A DNA stretch of 64,000 bases from Streptomyces violaceoruber (GCF_033406955.1 NZ_CP137734.1:434001-498000), one strand, 5' to 3'. Numbered from the stretch's first letter, positions 32,508 to 43,288 are shown. The notes: a model not told the origin generated them from the letters alone. Made by a program: numbers and translations.

Positions 32508-33821
32508 GTGTCTTCTTCCCCCGTCTCCGCCCCGCCGTCCCCTGCCGCCCCGCCGTCCGAGCCGTCCCGGTCGCCGTGGCGGTCCCTGAGACATCGCAGC
32601 ATGCGCTGGTGGTCGGTCGCGAACTTCGTCTCGAACGCCGGTACGTGGATGCAGCTCACCGTGCAGAACCTGCTGGTCCTGCAGATCACCGGCTCCGCCG
32701 CGGCGACCGGTCTGTCGATGTCCGTCCAGGCCGCGCCCGCGCTGCTGATCAGTGTGTTCGGCGGCGCGGCCGTCGACCGCTGGCCGCGCAAACTGACCGC
32801 CGCGGTCAGCCAGGCACTGCTCGGAGCGGTCGCGTTCGTGACCGCGCTCATGGTGGCGCTCGACCGGCTCGACATGGGCTCCCTGATGGTGCTGGCCGCC
32901 GTCACCGGCGTCATCGCCACGGTCGACGGCCCGGCGTGCTCCCTGCTGGGCAACGACCTCGTCCCGCGCGAGGACGTGCCCTCCGCGATCGGGGTGGGCG
33001 CCCTGGTGCACCAGGCGGGCCGGCTCACGGGGGCCGCGCTCGCCGGTGTGACGGTCGGCTTCCTCGGTACGGCCGCCGCGTACGCCGCCAACGGGCTGTC
33101 GTTCCTGTTCGTGGCCTCGGTCATCCCCTTCCTGCGCCCCGCCCGGGGTGCGATCAGGCACGCCGGGGCGGCGGAGGAACGCGGCGCGCAGGACACCATG
33201 AGCGTGCGCGAGGGGCTGGCCTTCTTCGCGCGCCGCCCCCGGCTGCTGACGCTGGCCGGTGTCACCGGGGTCAGCGCGGTCTTCGGGCGCAACTACCAGC
33301 TGACCCTGGCCGTACTGGTCACCGGGCCGCTCGCGGGCGGCGCCGGGTCCTTCGGCACCGTGTCCACGGTGCTGGCGGTCGGCGGCATCGTCGGCGCCGT
33401 CCTGGGTGCCCGGCTGCGGCGCCCCTCGGTGCGGGTGGTGGGCGCGCTGGCCGCGGCGGGCGGGCTGTTGCAGGTGGTGGCGGGGCTGTCGCCGTCGCTG
33501 GCCGTCCTGCTGGTGATGGTGCTCCCCATGGCCGTCGTGGAGTCCGTCTCCGACACCGCCGGTACGGCGGTGCTCCAGACCGACCCGCCCGCGCACATGC
33601 GGGGCCGGGTGCTGGGGGTGTGGGGCAGCATCGGCACGGTGTGGGGCCTGGGCGGGCCGCCCGCCCTGGGCCTCCTGATGGAGCTGGCCGGTGCCCGCGG
33701 CGCCCTGATCGCCGGTGGGTTGGTCATCGCCGGCACGATCGGCGCGGGCCACCTCCTGCGCGAACGCCGGGCGGCGGTGCCGAGGGTGTCCCCGGTGGCG
33801 AACCTGGAGACGGCTGCCTGA
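32508..33821 (+). CDS. MFS transporter (EntS/DHA3-like)
   Basis: 437 aa with about 12 membrane helices. Motifs WSVANFVSNAGTWMQLTVQNLLVL in helix 1, GGAAVDRWPRK after helix 2, and the LVPREDVPSAIGVGALVHQAGRLTG block are typical of DHA3-like exporters related to enterobactin exporter EntS. Proposed role: export of a small molecule or drug. GTG 32508 is chosen because the conserved protein begins soon after; the site GAGTGG is weak. Upstream in-frame DNA to 31887 is not coding. Confidence 0.82.
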   Translation: MSSSPVSAPPSPAAPPSEPSRSPWRSLRHRSMRWWSVANFVSNAGTWMQLTVQNLLVLQITGSAAATGLSMSVQAAPALLISVFGGAAVDRWPRKLTAAVSQALLGAVAFVTALMVALDRLDMGSLMVLAAVTGVIATVDGPACSLLGNDLVPREDVPSAIGVGALVHQAGRLTGAALAGVTVGFLGTAAAYAANGLSFLFVASVIPFLRPARGAIRHAGAAEERGAQDTMSVREGLAFFARRPRLLTLAGVTGVSAVFGRNYQLTLAVLVTGPLAGGAGSFGTVSTVLAVGGIVGAVLGARLRRPSVRVVGALAAAGGLLQVVAGLSPSLAVLLVMVLPMAVVESVSDTAGTAVLQTDPPAHMRGRVLGVWGSIGTVWGLGGPPALGLLMELAGARGALIAGGLVIAGTIGAGHLLRERRAAVPRVSPVANLETAA

Positions 33822-33868
33822 GGGCACGCCCGGCTCCGCGCGGACGTCCGCGCCCGTCGCGCCGCGGA

Positions 33869-34396
33869 TCAGGCGACGAGGGCCCGGCCCGGGTCCAGCC
33901 GGGCCAGGAGCCCGGCGTGGTGCAGGACGGCGACGGGGGCGACGAGGTCCGGGTGGCGCAGCAGGGCCGCCGCCCGGCGGTCGGCGTCGCCGGGTGCGAG
34001 CAGGCGGCGGAACTCCGCCGGCGTCCCGGCCGAGGGGCCGCCCTCGGCCAGCGCGGCCACGGCCGGCCCGGCGAGCGCCGGGTCGCTCAGCAGGCAGGCC
34101 GCCCAGCTGGCGACGACCTCGTCCACCCAGGTCCGCCAGGCGTCCGCGTCCGGGTCGGTGGGCGTCGCGCCGTCGGCTCCCGTGATCCGGTCGAGCCGGG
34201 CGGAGCCTCCGGGGCCCGCCACGCCCAGCAGCGCCACGTCCATCGGGGTCGGATACCGCAGCCGGGCCGCGACCGTCACGGCCTGCCGGGCCTGCGCCTC
34301 GCACAGGGCGTCGGCCAGGGCGCCGCCGGACGCCGGGTAGGCGCGGGTGAGCCACTGTGCGGTCGCCGCGATGACGGGGGAGAGATCTGTGTGCAC
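33869..34396 (-). CDS. Hypothetical protein
   Basis: About 175 aa, helical, beginning DLSPVIAATAQWLTRAYP and ending LHHAGLLARLDPGRALVA. It has a moderately conserved look (WRTWVDEVVASWAACLLSDP) but I do not recognise a family. Start is uncertain: GTG 34396 or GTG 34435. It is divergent from the SLC13-like transporter gene and convergent with the MFS gene. Confidence 0.5.
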   Translation of the reverse strand: MHTDLSPVIAATAQWLTRAYPASGGALADALCEAQARQAVTVAARLRYPTPMDVALLGVAGPGGSARLDRITGADGATPTDPDADAWRTWVDEVVASWAACLLSDPALAGPAVAALAEGGPSAGTPAEFRRLLAPGDADRRAAALLRHPDLVAPVAVLHHAGLLARLDPGRALVA

Positions 34397-34611
34397 TGCC
34401 GGGCCGTCCGAACTGCTCGTCGTGGGGAACACGGGTCCGCGGAAACGGTAGCCCGCGGCGCACCGCGGGGGACATGGCCCGGCCCCCGCCCGGGGCGTGG
34501 CCTCGGCCACACCATGTCGTACGGATCCGTGCCCGCCCGGGGGATGCGATCCTGGAGCGCGTTCGCCGGTCAGCGAAGTCCCGCCCGGCTCACCGGTGTG
34601 GAGGAGCAGTC

Positions 34612-36009
<1,398 letters not shown>

Positions 36010-36042
36010 CGCCCGCGGCACCGCCGCCCCCGGGACATCCGC

Positions 36043-36810
36043 TCACTGGGTCGCCACGACGATGCAGCTCCGCAGCTCCGCCAGGGCCCCGAGGTCGCCC
36101 TCGACGGTCACACCGCGGTCCCCGTCGGCGCCCGCCCGGTTCCACAGCGACCGCAGCACACTCTCCGGCGGGCCGCTCAGCGTCGCGTCGGCCGTGCCGT
36201 CGCCCGCGCCGTCCGTGACGGTGAACTCGCCCGGTCCGGTCCGCACCCGCCAGGCGGCGTGGTCGCTGGCCCGCACCAGGAACGTGCGCCCCGGCGAGCC
36301 GTCCAGGATCTCGGTGAAGTAGTCGCCCCACTCCGCCACCGAGTACGCGGCGAAGACCTTCAGCAGTTCGTCGACGCCGTCCACGGCGAGGTCGTCGGGT
36401 ACGGCGTCGACGGGCCGTCCGGTGGCGAGTTCGGCGTCGATGCGGTGGACGACGGTCTCCTGCGCCATCCGCCGGATCCAGAAGCCGACGCTCTGGTCGG
36501 GCCCGTACCAGGTGCCGGCCGGGTCCTCGGGGGCGCGGGCGGCGAACTCGGCGCGCAGCGCGGCGTAGCCCCGGTCGAGCAGCTTTGTCGGTGCCTCGTC
36601 GGCGAACTCCTCGGGCGGCCAGGGCTCGGGCTCGGCCCCGTCGCACATGGCGGCGGCCTTGTGCAGGTAGACCTCGCCGACGTGACGGGTCAGATCGGCG
36701 ACGGTCCAGCCGGGGCAGGTGGGCACCGGGGCGTCGGGGTCGGTCTCGACGACGTCCCGGAGCCGGTCGTGGTCGGTCGCGAGGCAGTCGAGGAAGCGGG
36801 TGAACTCCAT
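36043..36810 (-). CDS. Maleylpyruvate isomerase family protein (MDMPI/DinB superfamily)
   Basis: 255 aa. The N-terminal four-helix MDMPI domain begins MEFTRFLDCLATDHDRLRDV and includes VPTCPGWTVADLTRHVGEVY, in which the metal-binding His lies. The second His and acidic ligand are in RMAQETVVHRIDAELATG. The C-terminal SCP2-like domain spans about residues 165-250 (VTDGAGDGTADATLSGPPESVLRSLWNR). Family members use mycothiol in isomerisation or detoxification; the substrate here is unknown. Convergent with the SLC13-like gene. Confidence 0.85.
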   Translation of the reverse strand: MEFTRFLDCLATDHDRLRDVVETDPDAPVPTCPGWTVADLTRHVGEVYLHKAAAMCDGAEPEPWPPEEFADEAPTKLLDRGYAALRAEFAARAPEDPAGTWYGPDQSVGFWIRRMAQETVVHRIDAELATGRPVDAVPDDLAVDGVDELLKVFAAYSVAEWGDYFTEILDGSPGRTFLVRASDHAAWRVRTGPGEFTVTDGAGDGTADATLSGPPESVLRSLWNRAGADGDRGVTVEGDLGALAELRSCIVVATQ

Positions 36811-36895
36811 GCCGCCGAGCCAAACACACGCTCAGGCCCGGGGCACGCCGTTTTCGCCTTCCCCGCGTCCCCGCGCCGCCGCGCCCGGCCCGCGC

Positions 36896-37219
36896 TCACC
36901 ACGCCGGGCTGGGGACCGCGGGGCGCCGGACCGCTTCGGCGGCGTCCCGCAGGTGCAGCGCCACGGAGATCAGGGCGCGCAGCGCGGAGGGCCGCAGGCT
37001 CTGGGCGCTCTCGGCGGCCAGCACCAGCAGGCAGCCCGCGGCCTGCTCGACGACCGGGACGGAGAAGGCGAAGTCGTCGCCGTCGGCCCCGCGGAAGGCG
37101 CGCCACGGTGTGGCGGCACCGTCGATGGCCTTGTGCACGGCCTGCTCGAGGTGCTGTGCGGCCTGCCGGCACACGGGGGCGGGCAGAACGATGGTGCGAT
37201 GAAACGCTGAACTGGTCAT
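36896..37219 (-). CDS. Hypothetical protein
   Basis: 107 aa, MTSSAFHRTIVLPAPVCRQA at the N-terminus, then a helical region. The ATG at 37219 has GGGGGAG upstream. I do not recognise the family. Its start faces the TetR gene (about 145 bp apart), so it may share the TGTCCCA operator region. Confidence 0.5.
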   Translation of the reverse strand: MTSSAFHRTIVLPAPVCRQAAQHLEQAVHKAIDGAATPWRAFRGADGDDFAFSVPVVEQAAGCLLVLAAESAQSLRPSALRALISVALHLRDAAEAVRRPAVPSPAW

Positions 37220-37325
37220 AGTCCCACTGCTCCCCCGTGCCGGGGCTCTTCGATCGGCACACCGGGCGCTTTTCACCGGGTCGGCGGCAGCGGCACCCCG
37301 GGCGCTCATGTCCCAACGGGTCACA

Positions 37326-37340
37326 TGTCCCACTGGGACA
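37326..37340. promoter_or_regulatory. Likely operator of the adjacent TetR regulator
   Basis: TGTCCCA-C-TGGGACA is a perfect 7-bp inverted repeat, 23 bp before the TetR start. A second, degenerate copy (TGTCCCAACGGGTCA) begins at 37309. Position suggests autoregulation and control of the SDR/ADH genes downstream. Confidence 0.65.
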
Positions 37341-37363
37341 TTTTCAGGTGTACGCTCGAAGAC

Positions 37364-38029
37364 ATGACGGCAACGAAGCCCTCCCCCGCCACCGAGGACC
37401 GGCGGCAGCGCAAGGCGCGGCAGACCCGCGACGCGCTGGCCACCGCCGCCTGCGACCTGATCCTGGAGCACGGGCCGGCGGCGACCACGGTGGAGGCGAT
37501 CGCCGAGCGCGCGGACGTCACGCGCCGCACGTTCAGCCGGCACTTCGCCGGCAAGGAGGACGCGGCGCTCGACTTCGTCCGCCGGGACGGCGACCGGATC
37601 AACGCGCTGCTGCGCTCCCGCCCCGCCGGGGAGCCGCCCCTGCTGGCCTATCGCAGGGCCGTCCGGGAGTGGCTGGCCGACCGGGAGGACCCGGCCTGGC
37701 ACGTGCGTCCCCGGATGCGCCGCCTGCTGGCCCTGGCCGACACCGAGCCCGAGCTGTTCGCCGCCTACCAGCGCATCCGGGTCGACGCCCAGGAGGAGTC
37801 GATCCGCATCGTCGCCGCCCGGCTCGGCAGCGACGACGTCCGGGACGTGCGCCCGGCCGCCGTCGTCGACGCCGCCGCCGGGGTCCTGATCGCCGCCCTG
37901 CGCCTGTGGGCGCGCGGCGGTGAGGGGGACTCGGCAGCCGCAGACCTCGCCGCCCTCGTGGAGCAGGCCTACGACGCCCTGACCTCGGAGGCCGCGGCCG
38001 CGACCCCCGAAAGCACCACCGAAGAGTGA
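37364..38029 (+). CDS. TetR family transcriptional regulator
   Basis: 221 aa. The N-terminal helix-turn-helix is visible in RQTRDALATAACDLILEHGP, then TTVEAIAERADVTRRTFSRHFAGKEDA (about residues 33-65). The C-terminal ligand domain is unclassified. Start ATG 37364. The gene is followed by an SDR gene 10 bp later and a zinc ADH, an arrangement typical of a local repressor whose ligand is a substrate of these enzymes. Confidence 0.88.
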   Translation: MTATKPSPATEDRRQRKARQTRDALATAACDLILEHGPAATTVEAIAERADVTRRTFSRHFAGKEDAALDFVRRDGDRINALLRSRPAGEPPLLAYRRAVREWLADREDPAWHVRPRMRRLLALADTEPELFAAYQRIRVDAQEESIRIVAARLGSDDVRDVRPAAVVDAAAGVLIAALRLWARGGEGDSAAADLAALVEQAYDALTSEAAAATPESTTEE

Positions 38030-38039
38030 GAACAGCACC

Positions 38040-38831
38040 ATGAGCACCACCGGAACCACCCCCGCCACCACCGGGTACGCCGCCGAGTTCGCCGGCCGTA
38101 CCGCCCTCGTCACCGGTGCCGCCTCCGGCATCGGCCTGGCCACCGCCCGCCGGCTCGGCGCCGGCGGCGCCCGGGTCGTCGTCGCCGACTTCAACGCCGA
38201 GGGCGCCGAGAAGGCCGCCGCCGAGCTGCGGGCCGGTGGCGTCGAGGCCGCCGCGGTCGAGCTGGACGTCACCCGTCCGGAGTCCGTCGAGGCGGCCGTC
38301 GGGTTCGCCGTCGACACGTTCGGCTCGCTGGACCTCGCCGTCAACAACGCCGGCATCGGCGGCCCCAGCGCCCCGACCGGCGAGTACGACGTGGCGGCCT
38401 ACCAGCGCGTCGTGCGCACCAACCTCGACGGCGTCTTCTACTCGATGCGCTACGAACTGCCCGCCATCGAGGCGGCCGGCAAGGGCGGCTCGATCGTGAA
38501 CGTCGCCTCCATCCTCGGCTCGGTCGGCTTCGCCGGCTCCCCCGCCTACGTCGCCGCCAAGCACGGCGTGGTCGGGCTGACGAAGGCGGCCGCCGCCGAG
38601 TACGCCGCCCGCGGCATCCGGATCAACGCGGTCGGTCCGGGCTTCATCGACACCCCCCTGCTCAAGACCATGGACGAGGCCGCCTACAAGGGGCTGGTCG
38701 CCCTGCACCCGGCCGGCCGCCTCGGGCGCTCGGAGGAGGTCGCGGAGCTGATCGCCTTCCTGCTGTCCGACCGCGCGTCCTTCGTCGCGGGCAGCTATCA
38801 CCTGGTCGACGGCGCCTACACCGCCGTCTGA
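38040..38831 (+). CDS. SDR family oxidoreductase
   Basis: 263 aa classical SDR: TGAASGIGLATA (cofactor), NNAG (LAVNNAGIGG), catalytic Ser in NVASILGSVG, YVAAK, and a FabG/2,5-DHBA-like PGFIDTPLL loop. The sequence resembles 3-oxoacyl-ACP reductase-like or alcohol-oxidising SDRs. It is the second gene of the TetR, SDR, ADH unit, and its substrate is likely related to the neighbouring ADH, possibly an alcohol/ketone pair. Confidence 0.9.
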   Translation: MSTTGTTPATTGYAAEFAGRTALVTGAASGIGLATARRLGAGGARVVVADFNAEGAEKAAAELRAGGVEAAAVELDVTRPESVEAAVGFAVDTFGSLDLAVNNAGIGGPSAPTGEYDVAAYQRVVRTNLDGVFYSMRYELPAIEAAGKGGSIVNVASILGSVGFAGSPAYVAAKHGVVGLTKAAAAEYAARGIRINAVGPGFIDTPLLKTMDEAAYKGLVALHPAGRLGRSEEVAELIAFLLSDRASFVAGSYHLVDGAYTAV

Positions 38832-38849
38832 CCGGCACTCACCCGTCCG

Positions 38850-38882
38850 AGGGGGAAGTCCGGGGGAAGTCCGGGGGAAGAG
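38850..38882. repeat. Three 11-bp repeats before the ADH gene
   Basis: GGGGGAAGTCC-like units repeat three times just upstream of AAAGGAG and ATG 38900. They lie in the leader of the ADH mRNA. Confidence 0.7.
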
Positions 38883-38899
38883 AACAAAGGAGTTCGATC

Positions 38900-39940
38900 A
38901 TGAAGGCACTGCAGTACCGCACCATCGGCGCCCCGCCCGAGGTCGTCACCGTCCCGGACCCGGAGCCGGGCCCCGGCCAGGTGCTGTTGAAGGTGACCGC
39001 GGCCGGAGTCTGCCACTCCGACATCGCGGTGATGAGCTGGCCCGCCGAGGGCTTCCCGTACGAGCTGCCGCTCACCCTCGGCCACGAGGGCGTCGGCACC
39101 GTGGCCGCGCTCGGCGCCGGGGTGACGGGGCTCGCCGAGGGCGACGCGGTCGCCGTGTACGGGCCCTGGGGCTGCGGCACCTGCGCCAAGTGCGCGGAGG
39201 GCAAGGAGAACTACTGCCTGCGCGCCGACGAGCTGGGCATCCGGCCGCCGGGGCTCGGGCGTCCGGGGTCCATGGCCGAGTACCTGCTGATCGACGACCC
39301 CCGGCACCTGGTCCCGCTGGACGGGCTCGACCCGGTCGCGGCGGTGCCGCTCACCGACGCCGGACTGACGCCGTACCACGCGATCAAGCGGTCGCTGCCC
39401 AAGCTGGTCCCCGGCTCCACCGCGGTGGTCATCGGCACCGGTGGTCTCGGCCACGTCGCCATCCAGCTGCTGCGCGCCCTGACGTCCGCCCGGGTGGTCG
39501 CCCTGGACGTCAGCGAGGAGAAGCTGCGCCTCGCCCGTGCGGTGGGCGCGCACGAGGCGGTGCTCTCGGACGCGAAGGCCGCGGACGCGGTGCGCGAGAT
39601 CACCGGCGGTCTCGGTGCCGAGGCCGTGTTCGACTTCGTCGGCGTGGCGCCCACCGTGCAGACCGCCGGAGCCGTCGCGGCCGTCGAGGGCGATGTCACC
39701 CTGGTCGGCATCGGCGGCGGATCGCTGCCCGTCGGCTTCGGCATGCTGCCGTTCGAGGTGTCGGTCAACGCCCCCTACTGGGGCAGCCGCAGCGAGCTGA
39801 TCGAGGTGCTGAACCTGGCCCGCTCCGGTGCCGTGTCGGTGCACACCGAGACGTACTCCCTGGACGACGCCCCGCTCGCCTACGAGCGGCTGCACGAGGG
39901 CAGGGTCAACGGCCGCGCGGTGATCCTGCCCCACGGCTGA
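38900..39940 (+). CDS. Zinc-dependent NAD(P) alcohol dehydrogenase (MDR family)
   Basis: 346 aa. Catalytic zinc residues are in VCHSDIAVMS and LTLGHEGVGTV; the structural zinc set is CGTCAKCAEGKENYC. The Rossmann domain begins AVVIGTGGLGHVAIQLLRAL. It should oxidise a primary or secondary alcohol reversibly. Ribosome binding site AAAGGAG is 7 nt upstream. It lies 68 bp after the SDR gene on the same strand. Confidence 0.92.
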   Translation: MKALQYRTIGAPPEVVTVPDPEPGPGQVLLKVTAAGVCHSDIAVMSWPAEGFPYELPLTLGHEGVGTVAALGAGVTGLAEGDAVAVYGPWGCGTCAKCAEGKENYCLRADELGIRPPGLGRPGSMAEYLLIDDPRHLVPLDGLDPVAAVPLTDAGLTPYHAIKRSLPKLVPGSTAVVIGTGGLGHVAIQLLRALTSARVVALDVSEEKLRLARAVGAHEAVLSDAKAADAVREITGGLGAEAVFDFVGVAPTVQTAGAVAAVEGDVTLVGIGGGSLPVGFGMLPFEVSVNAPYWGSRSELIEVLNLARSGAVSVHTETYSLDDAPLAYERLHEGRVNGRAVILPHG

Positions 39941-39985
39941 CCGGCCCGGACCCCGCGGCCGCGGCATGTTCCGCCGGACGGCCGA

Positions 39986-40022
39986 GGGGGCGCGACCGGT
40001 CCCCCGTTCCGGTCGTGCCCCC
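39986..40022. terminator. Hairpin between convergent ADH and PucR genes
   Basis: GGGGGCGCGACCGG (39986-39999) pairs with CCGGTCGTGCCCCC (40009-40022), with one G-T wobble and a 9-nt loop. Both flanking genes point toward it. Confidence 0.65.
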
Positions 40023-40094
40023 GTCCCGTCGAACCTACGTGGACGGGTCCGCCGTTGTGAATCGTGCCGGTGCCCGCTGCCGGGCCCGGAGCAC

Positions 40095-41624
40095 TCACTC
40101 GTGCACAGGTGAGTCCGGATGGCCCGGTTTCGTCCCGTGCAGGAGCGGCTGGCCGAGGTCACCGGCCGCCAGGTGGGCCAGCACGACCTCGTACAGGTCG
40201 CTGCCCGCGGCGAGCAACTGGCGTTCGAGGACGGGTTCGGCGCTGCGGACGTGCTCGCGGACGGTCTGCGCGTGCATGCCGAGCTGCTGGGCGGCACGCT
40301 CGGCGTTGCCGCCCGCGGCGATCCAGGTGCGCAGGGTGCGCCGCAGGTCCCGGCCGTCCGGGTCGAGGCGGCCGAGCAGGTCGACGGCCCAGGTGCGCAG
40401 CGCGGGCCCGGCCAGCAGGTCGGTGAGCCGGGCGGCGCCTGCCCGTGCGCCGGCGCCCGGCGGAGGTTCGGCGAGGCCCACCTGGGCGTTCAGGGCCAGG
40501 TGGACGGCGGCCCGGACGGTCAGGTCGGCGAAGTCCGTGCGCAGCAGCGACTCGACCCGGTCCATGCGGGCGCGGACCGTGTTGCGGCTGACGCCGAGGA
40601 CCTTCGCCGCGTTGACGGCGGTGAACTCCAGACCGAGCCGGGTGGTGGCGATCAGTTCGGCGCGGGTGTGGTGCGACAGCCTGTCCAGCGGGCTCAGCAC
40701 GTCCGCCGTCCAGTCGTGCAGCGCCGCCGGGTCCATCAGCCGCTCGGGGCGGGTCCGCTCGGCGTACAGGGCCGCCTTCTCCGGGCGGAACCGGGCCACG
40801 GCCAGGGCGCTGACGGCCTGTCCGTAGGCGGCCGCGGTGCGGGCCAGGCCCTGCCGGGCGCTGCCGCCGACGAACACGCCGGGGCGGCGGCCGACGAGCG
40901 TGCGCAGTTCCTGCCCGGCCGTGTCGCGCGGGGCGAGCACGATGACGTGTCCGTCGACCGCCGGGCACCGCACGACCAGCGCCCGTTCCCCCGTCGCCGA
41001 CAAGCACTCCTCGGCGAGGCGGTCCCGTTCGGCGGGGCTGCTCTCCACGACGTAGACGCAGGCCGTGTCGGTGTCGAGGAGGCCGGGCCAGAGTCCGGCG
41101 GCCACGCGGCGGGCGGAGACGGTGTCCTCCACCATCAGCAGTTGCAGAATGGCCAGGCGCAGGTCGGAGGTGGCCCGCCGCAGCCGGTGTCCGGCCGCGG
41201 TCGACTCGTGGCCGGCCAGCAGCAGCTCCAGCACCTGGGCGGCGTGCGTGACGATGTCGGAGACGCGCCGGTCGAAGGGCTCCTCGCGGGCGACCGCGAG
41301 GACGGTGGCCGGTGCCGGACGGGACCGTTCCACGCGCACCAGCCGCAGATGGCGGCCCCGGTCCTCCAGGGCGGCGGACGCGATCCGGCCGGAGGTGAGG
41401 TCGGCGACCAGGACGTCGTCCAGCGGGACCCGGGTGCCGGCCAGCAGCCGGCCGGTGTCGTCCTGCAGCGCGACGGCCGCCCGCGCGATGCCCGCGAGCC
41501 ACGCCACGACCCGGTTCAGATCGCGGCCGGCCGGCCGCAGGTGGTCGAGCAGTTCCTGCGCCCATCCCGCGGGCTCACCGGCCCCGGACGTCCGCTGCCG
41601 TCCGCCGTCCTGTCGGCCCGCCAC
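40095..41624 (-). CDS. PucR/CdaR-type helix-turn-helix transcriptional regulator
   Basis: 509 aa. The N-terminal two-thirds contain a sensory region (WLAGIARAAVALQDDTGRLLAG is GAF-like) and a GGDEF-like CdaR domain. Two HTH motifs lie in the C-terminal half: TTRLGLEFTAVNAAKVLGVSRNTVRARMDRVESLL (about 345-380) and NAERAAQQLGMHAQTVREHVR near 455. The duplicate HTH_30-type ends fit PucR-like activators. GTG 41624 with GAGGAGAAGG upstream. It is divergent from the YciO gene by about 150 bp. Target unknown. Confidence 0.85.
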   Translation of the reverse strand: MAGRQDGGRQRTSGAGEPAGWAQELLDHLRPAGRDLNRVVAWLAGIARAAVALQDDTGRLLAGTRVPLDDVLVADLTSGRIASAALEDRGRHLRLVRVERSRPAPATVLAVAREEPFDRRVSDIVTHAAQVLELLLAGHESTAAGHRLRRATSDLRLAILQLLMVEDTVSARRVAAGLWPGLLDTDTACVYVVESSPAERDRLAEECLSATGERALVVRCPAVDGHVIVLAPRDTAGQELRTLVGRRPGVFVGGSARQGLARTAAAYGQAVSALAVARFRPEKAALYAERTRPERLMDPAALHDWTADVLSPLDRLSHHTRAELIATTRLGLEFTAVNAAKVLGVSRNTVRARMDRVESLLRTDFADLTVRAAVHLALNAQVGLAEPPPGAGARAGAARLTDLLAGPALRTWAVDLLGRLDPDGRDLRRTLRTWIAAGGNAERAAQQLGMHAQTVREHVRSAEPVLERQLLAAGSDLYEVVLAHLAAGDLGQPLLHGTKPGHPDSPVHE

Positions 41625-41771
41625 GTCGGCCTTCTCCTCGTCTCGCCCCGTCCCCGGCCCAGGTTCGGGACGTTACCTCATGGCTCCGCGCACGGGACCC
41701 CTCCGGCGTCGGCGGCGGGGCCGCGCCGGAGCCTGTCGGGCGGAGCGGGCGAGCGGGCATAAGCTCGGTGA

Positions 41772-42392
41772 ATGGCGAAGTACTTCGACGTGCACCCCGA
41801 CAACCCCCAGCCGCGCAGCATCGCCCAGGTCGCCGACAGCGTCCGCTCCGGCGCGCTGATCGCGTATCCGACGGACTCCTGCTACGCACTGGGCTGCCGA
41901 CTGGGCAGCCGCGACGGGATCGACCGCATCCGGTCGATCCGGCAGCTGGACAACCGGCACCACTTCACCCTCGTCTGCCAGGACTTCGCGCAGCTCGGGC
42001 AGTTCGTGCAGATCGACAACGACGTGTTCCGGGCGATCAAGGCCTCGACGCCCGGCAGCTACACCTTCATCCTGCCCGCGACGAGGGAGGTGCCGCGCGC
42101 GCTCCAGCACCCGAAGAAGAAGACGGTGGGCGTGCGCATCCCCGACCACGTCGTCACCCAGGCCCTGCTCGCCGAGCTCGGTGAACCGCTGCTGTCCAGC
42201 ACGCTGTTGCTGCCCGACGAGGAGGAGCCGATGACGCAGGGCTGGGAGATCAAGGACCGGCTCGACCACGTGCTGGACGCGGTCGTCGACTCCGGGGACT
42301 GCGGCACCGAGCCCACCACGGTCGTCGACTTCTCCGGCGGCGAGGCGGAGATCGTGCGGCACGGCGCGGGCGACACGACCCGGTTCGAGTAG
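41772..42392 (+). CDS. YrdC/Sua5/YciO-type L-threonylcarbamoyladenylate synthase family protein
   Basis: 206 aa. The YrdC domain spans about residues 15-200 with IAYPTDSCYALGCRLGSRDG, RSIRQLDNRHHFTLVC and VGVRIPDHVV. It is closer to YciO than to the tRNA-modifying TsaC because of the KxR-like set in its binding site, so ADP-threonylcarbamoyl chemistry is plausible but tRNA modification is not certain. ATG 41772; no clear ribosome binding site, which suggests a short-leader message. Confidence 0.85.
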   Translation: MAKYFDVHPDNPQPRSIAQVADSVRSGALIAYPTDSCYALGCRLGSRDGIDRIRSIRQLDNRHHFTLVCQDFAQLGQFVQIDNDVFRAIKASTPGSYTFILPATREVPRALQHPKKKTVGVRIPDHVVTQALLAELGEPLLSSTLLLPDEEEPMTQGWEIKDRLDHVLDAVVDSGDCGTEPTTVVDFSGGEAEIVRHGAGDTTRFE

Positions 42393-42441
42393 CGAGACGT
42401 CCGCCGCCCGACCGCACGAACAGAGAGAGGCAGGCCACACC

Positions 42442-43197
42442 ATGACCGCCACAGCGGGAACGGCCCTCGACATCCCCACCGGCGACGGCACCGCCGACGC
42501 CTATCTGACCCGTCCGGCCGACGGGGGACCGCATCCCGCGGTCCTGCTGTACATGGACGCCTTCGGGCTGCGTCCGAGCCTGCGGTCGATGGCCGACCGG
42601 CTGGCCGGTGCCGGGTACACCGTCCTGGTGCCGAACGTCTTCTACCGCAGTGGACGGACTCCCGTCGTGGAGCTGCCCGGGTTCATCGACCCGCGGGCGC
42701 GGCCGGAGATCTTCGAACGGCTCGGGCCGATCATGCGGTCGCTGACCCCGGACCTGGCGATGCGGGACGCCGACGCCTACCTGCGCCTGCTGGCCGGCCG
42801 TCCGGAGGCGGCCGACGGTCCGGTCGCGCTCGTCGGCTACTGCATGGGCGCCGCGCTCGCCCTGCGCACCGCGGGGACGTATCCGGACCGGGTCGCCGCG
42901 GTCGCCGGGTTCCACGGCGCCAACCTGGCGACGGACGGGCCGCACAGCCCGCACCTGGTGGCCGGGGACATCACCGCCGAGGCGTACTTCGCCCACGCGG
43001 ACCAGGATCCGGGAATGGACGCCGAGCAGCAGGAGCGCCTGTCGGCGGCCCTGACGGCGGCCGGTGTCCGGCACCGCTGCGAGGTCTACGCCGGCGCCCA
43101 CCACGGCTACACGCAGGCCGACACCTCGGCCTACGACCCGGAGGCGACCGAGCGGCACTGGACGGCCCTGCTCGACCTCCTGAAGCGGACGTTCTGA
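42442..43197 (+). CDS. Dienelactone hydrolase family protein
   Basis: 251 aa alpha/beta hydrolase. The nucleophile Cys is in LVGYCMGAALAL, the Asp in AHADQDPGMD and the His in AGAHHGYTQ, the C-D-H triad of dienelactone hydrolases. Typical substrates are dienelactones from chlorocatechol or protoanemonin pathways, but most actinobacterial members are of unknown use. AGAGAGAGG precedes ATG 42442. It follows the YciO gene by 49 bp in the same direction. Confidence 0.85.
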   Translation: MTATAGTALDIPTGDGTADAYLTRPADGGPHPAVLLYMDAFGLRPSLRSMADRLAGAGYTVLVPNVFYRSGRTPVVELPGFIDPRARPEIFERLGPIMRSLTPDLAMRDADAYLRLLAGRPEAADGPVALVGYCMGAALALRTAGTYPDRVAAVAGFHGANLATDGPHSPHLVAGDITAEAYFAHADQDPGMDAEQQERLSAALTAAGVRHRCEVYAGAHHGYTQADTSAYDPEATERHWTALLDLLKRTF

Positions 43198-43288
43198 CCC
43201 CGGACGCCCCGAAACGGCCCGTCCTGGGCGGGAGTTGGCGTGCCTCCCCACGTCCGGCCCCGGGTACGGGCGTTGTTACCGTGCCCGG

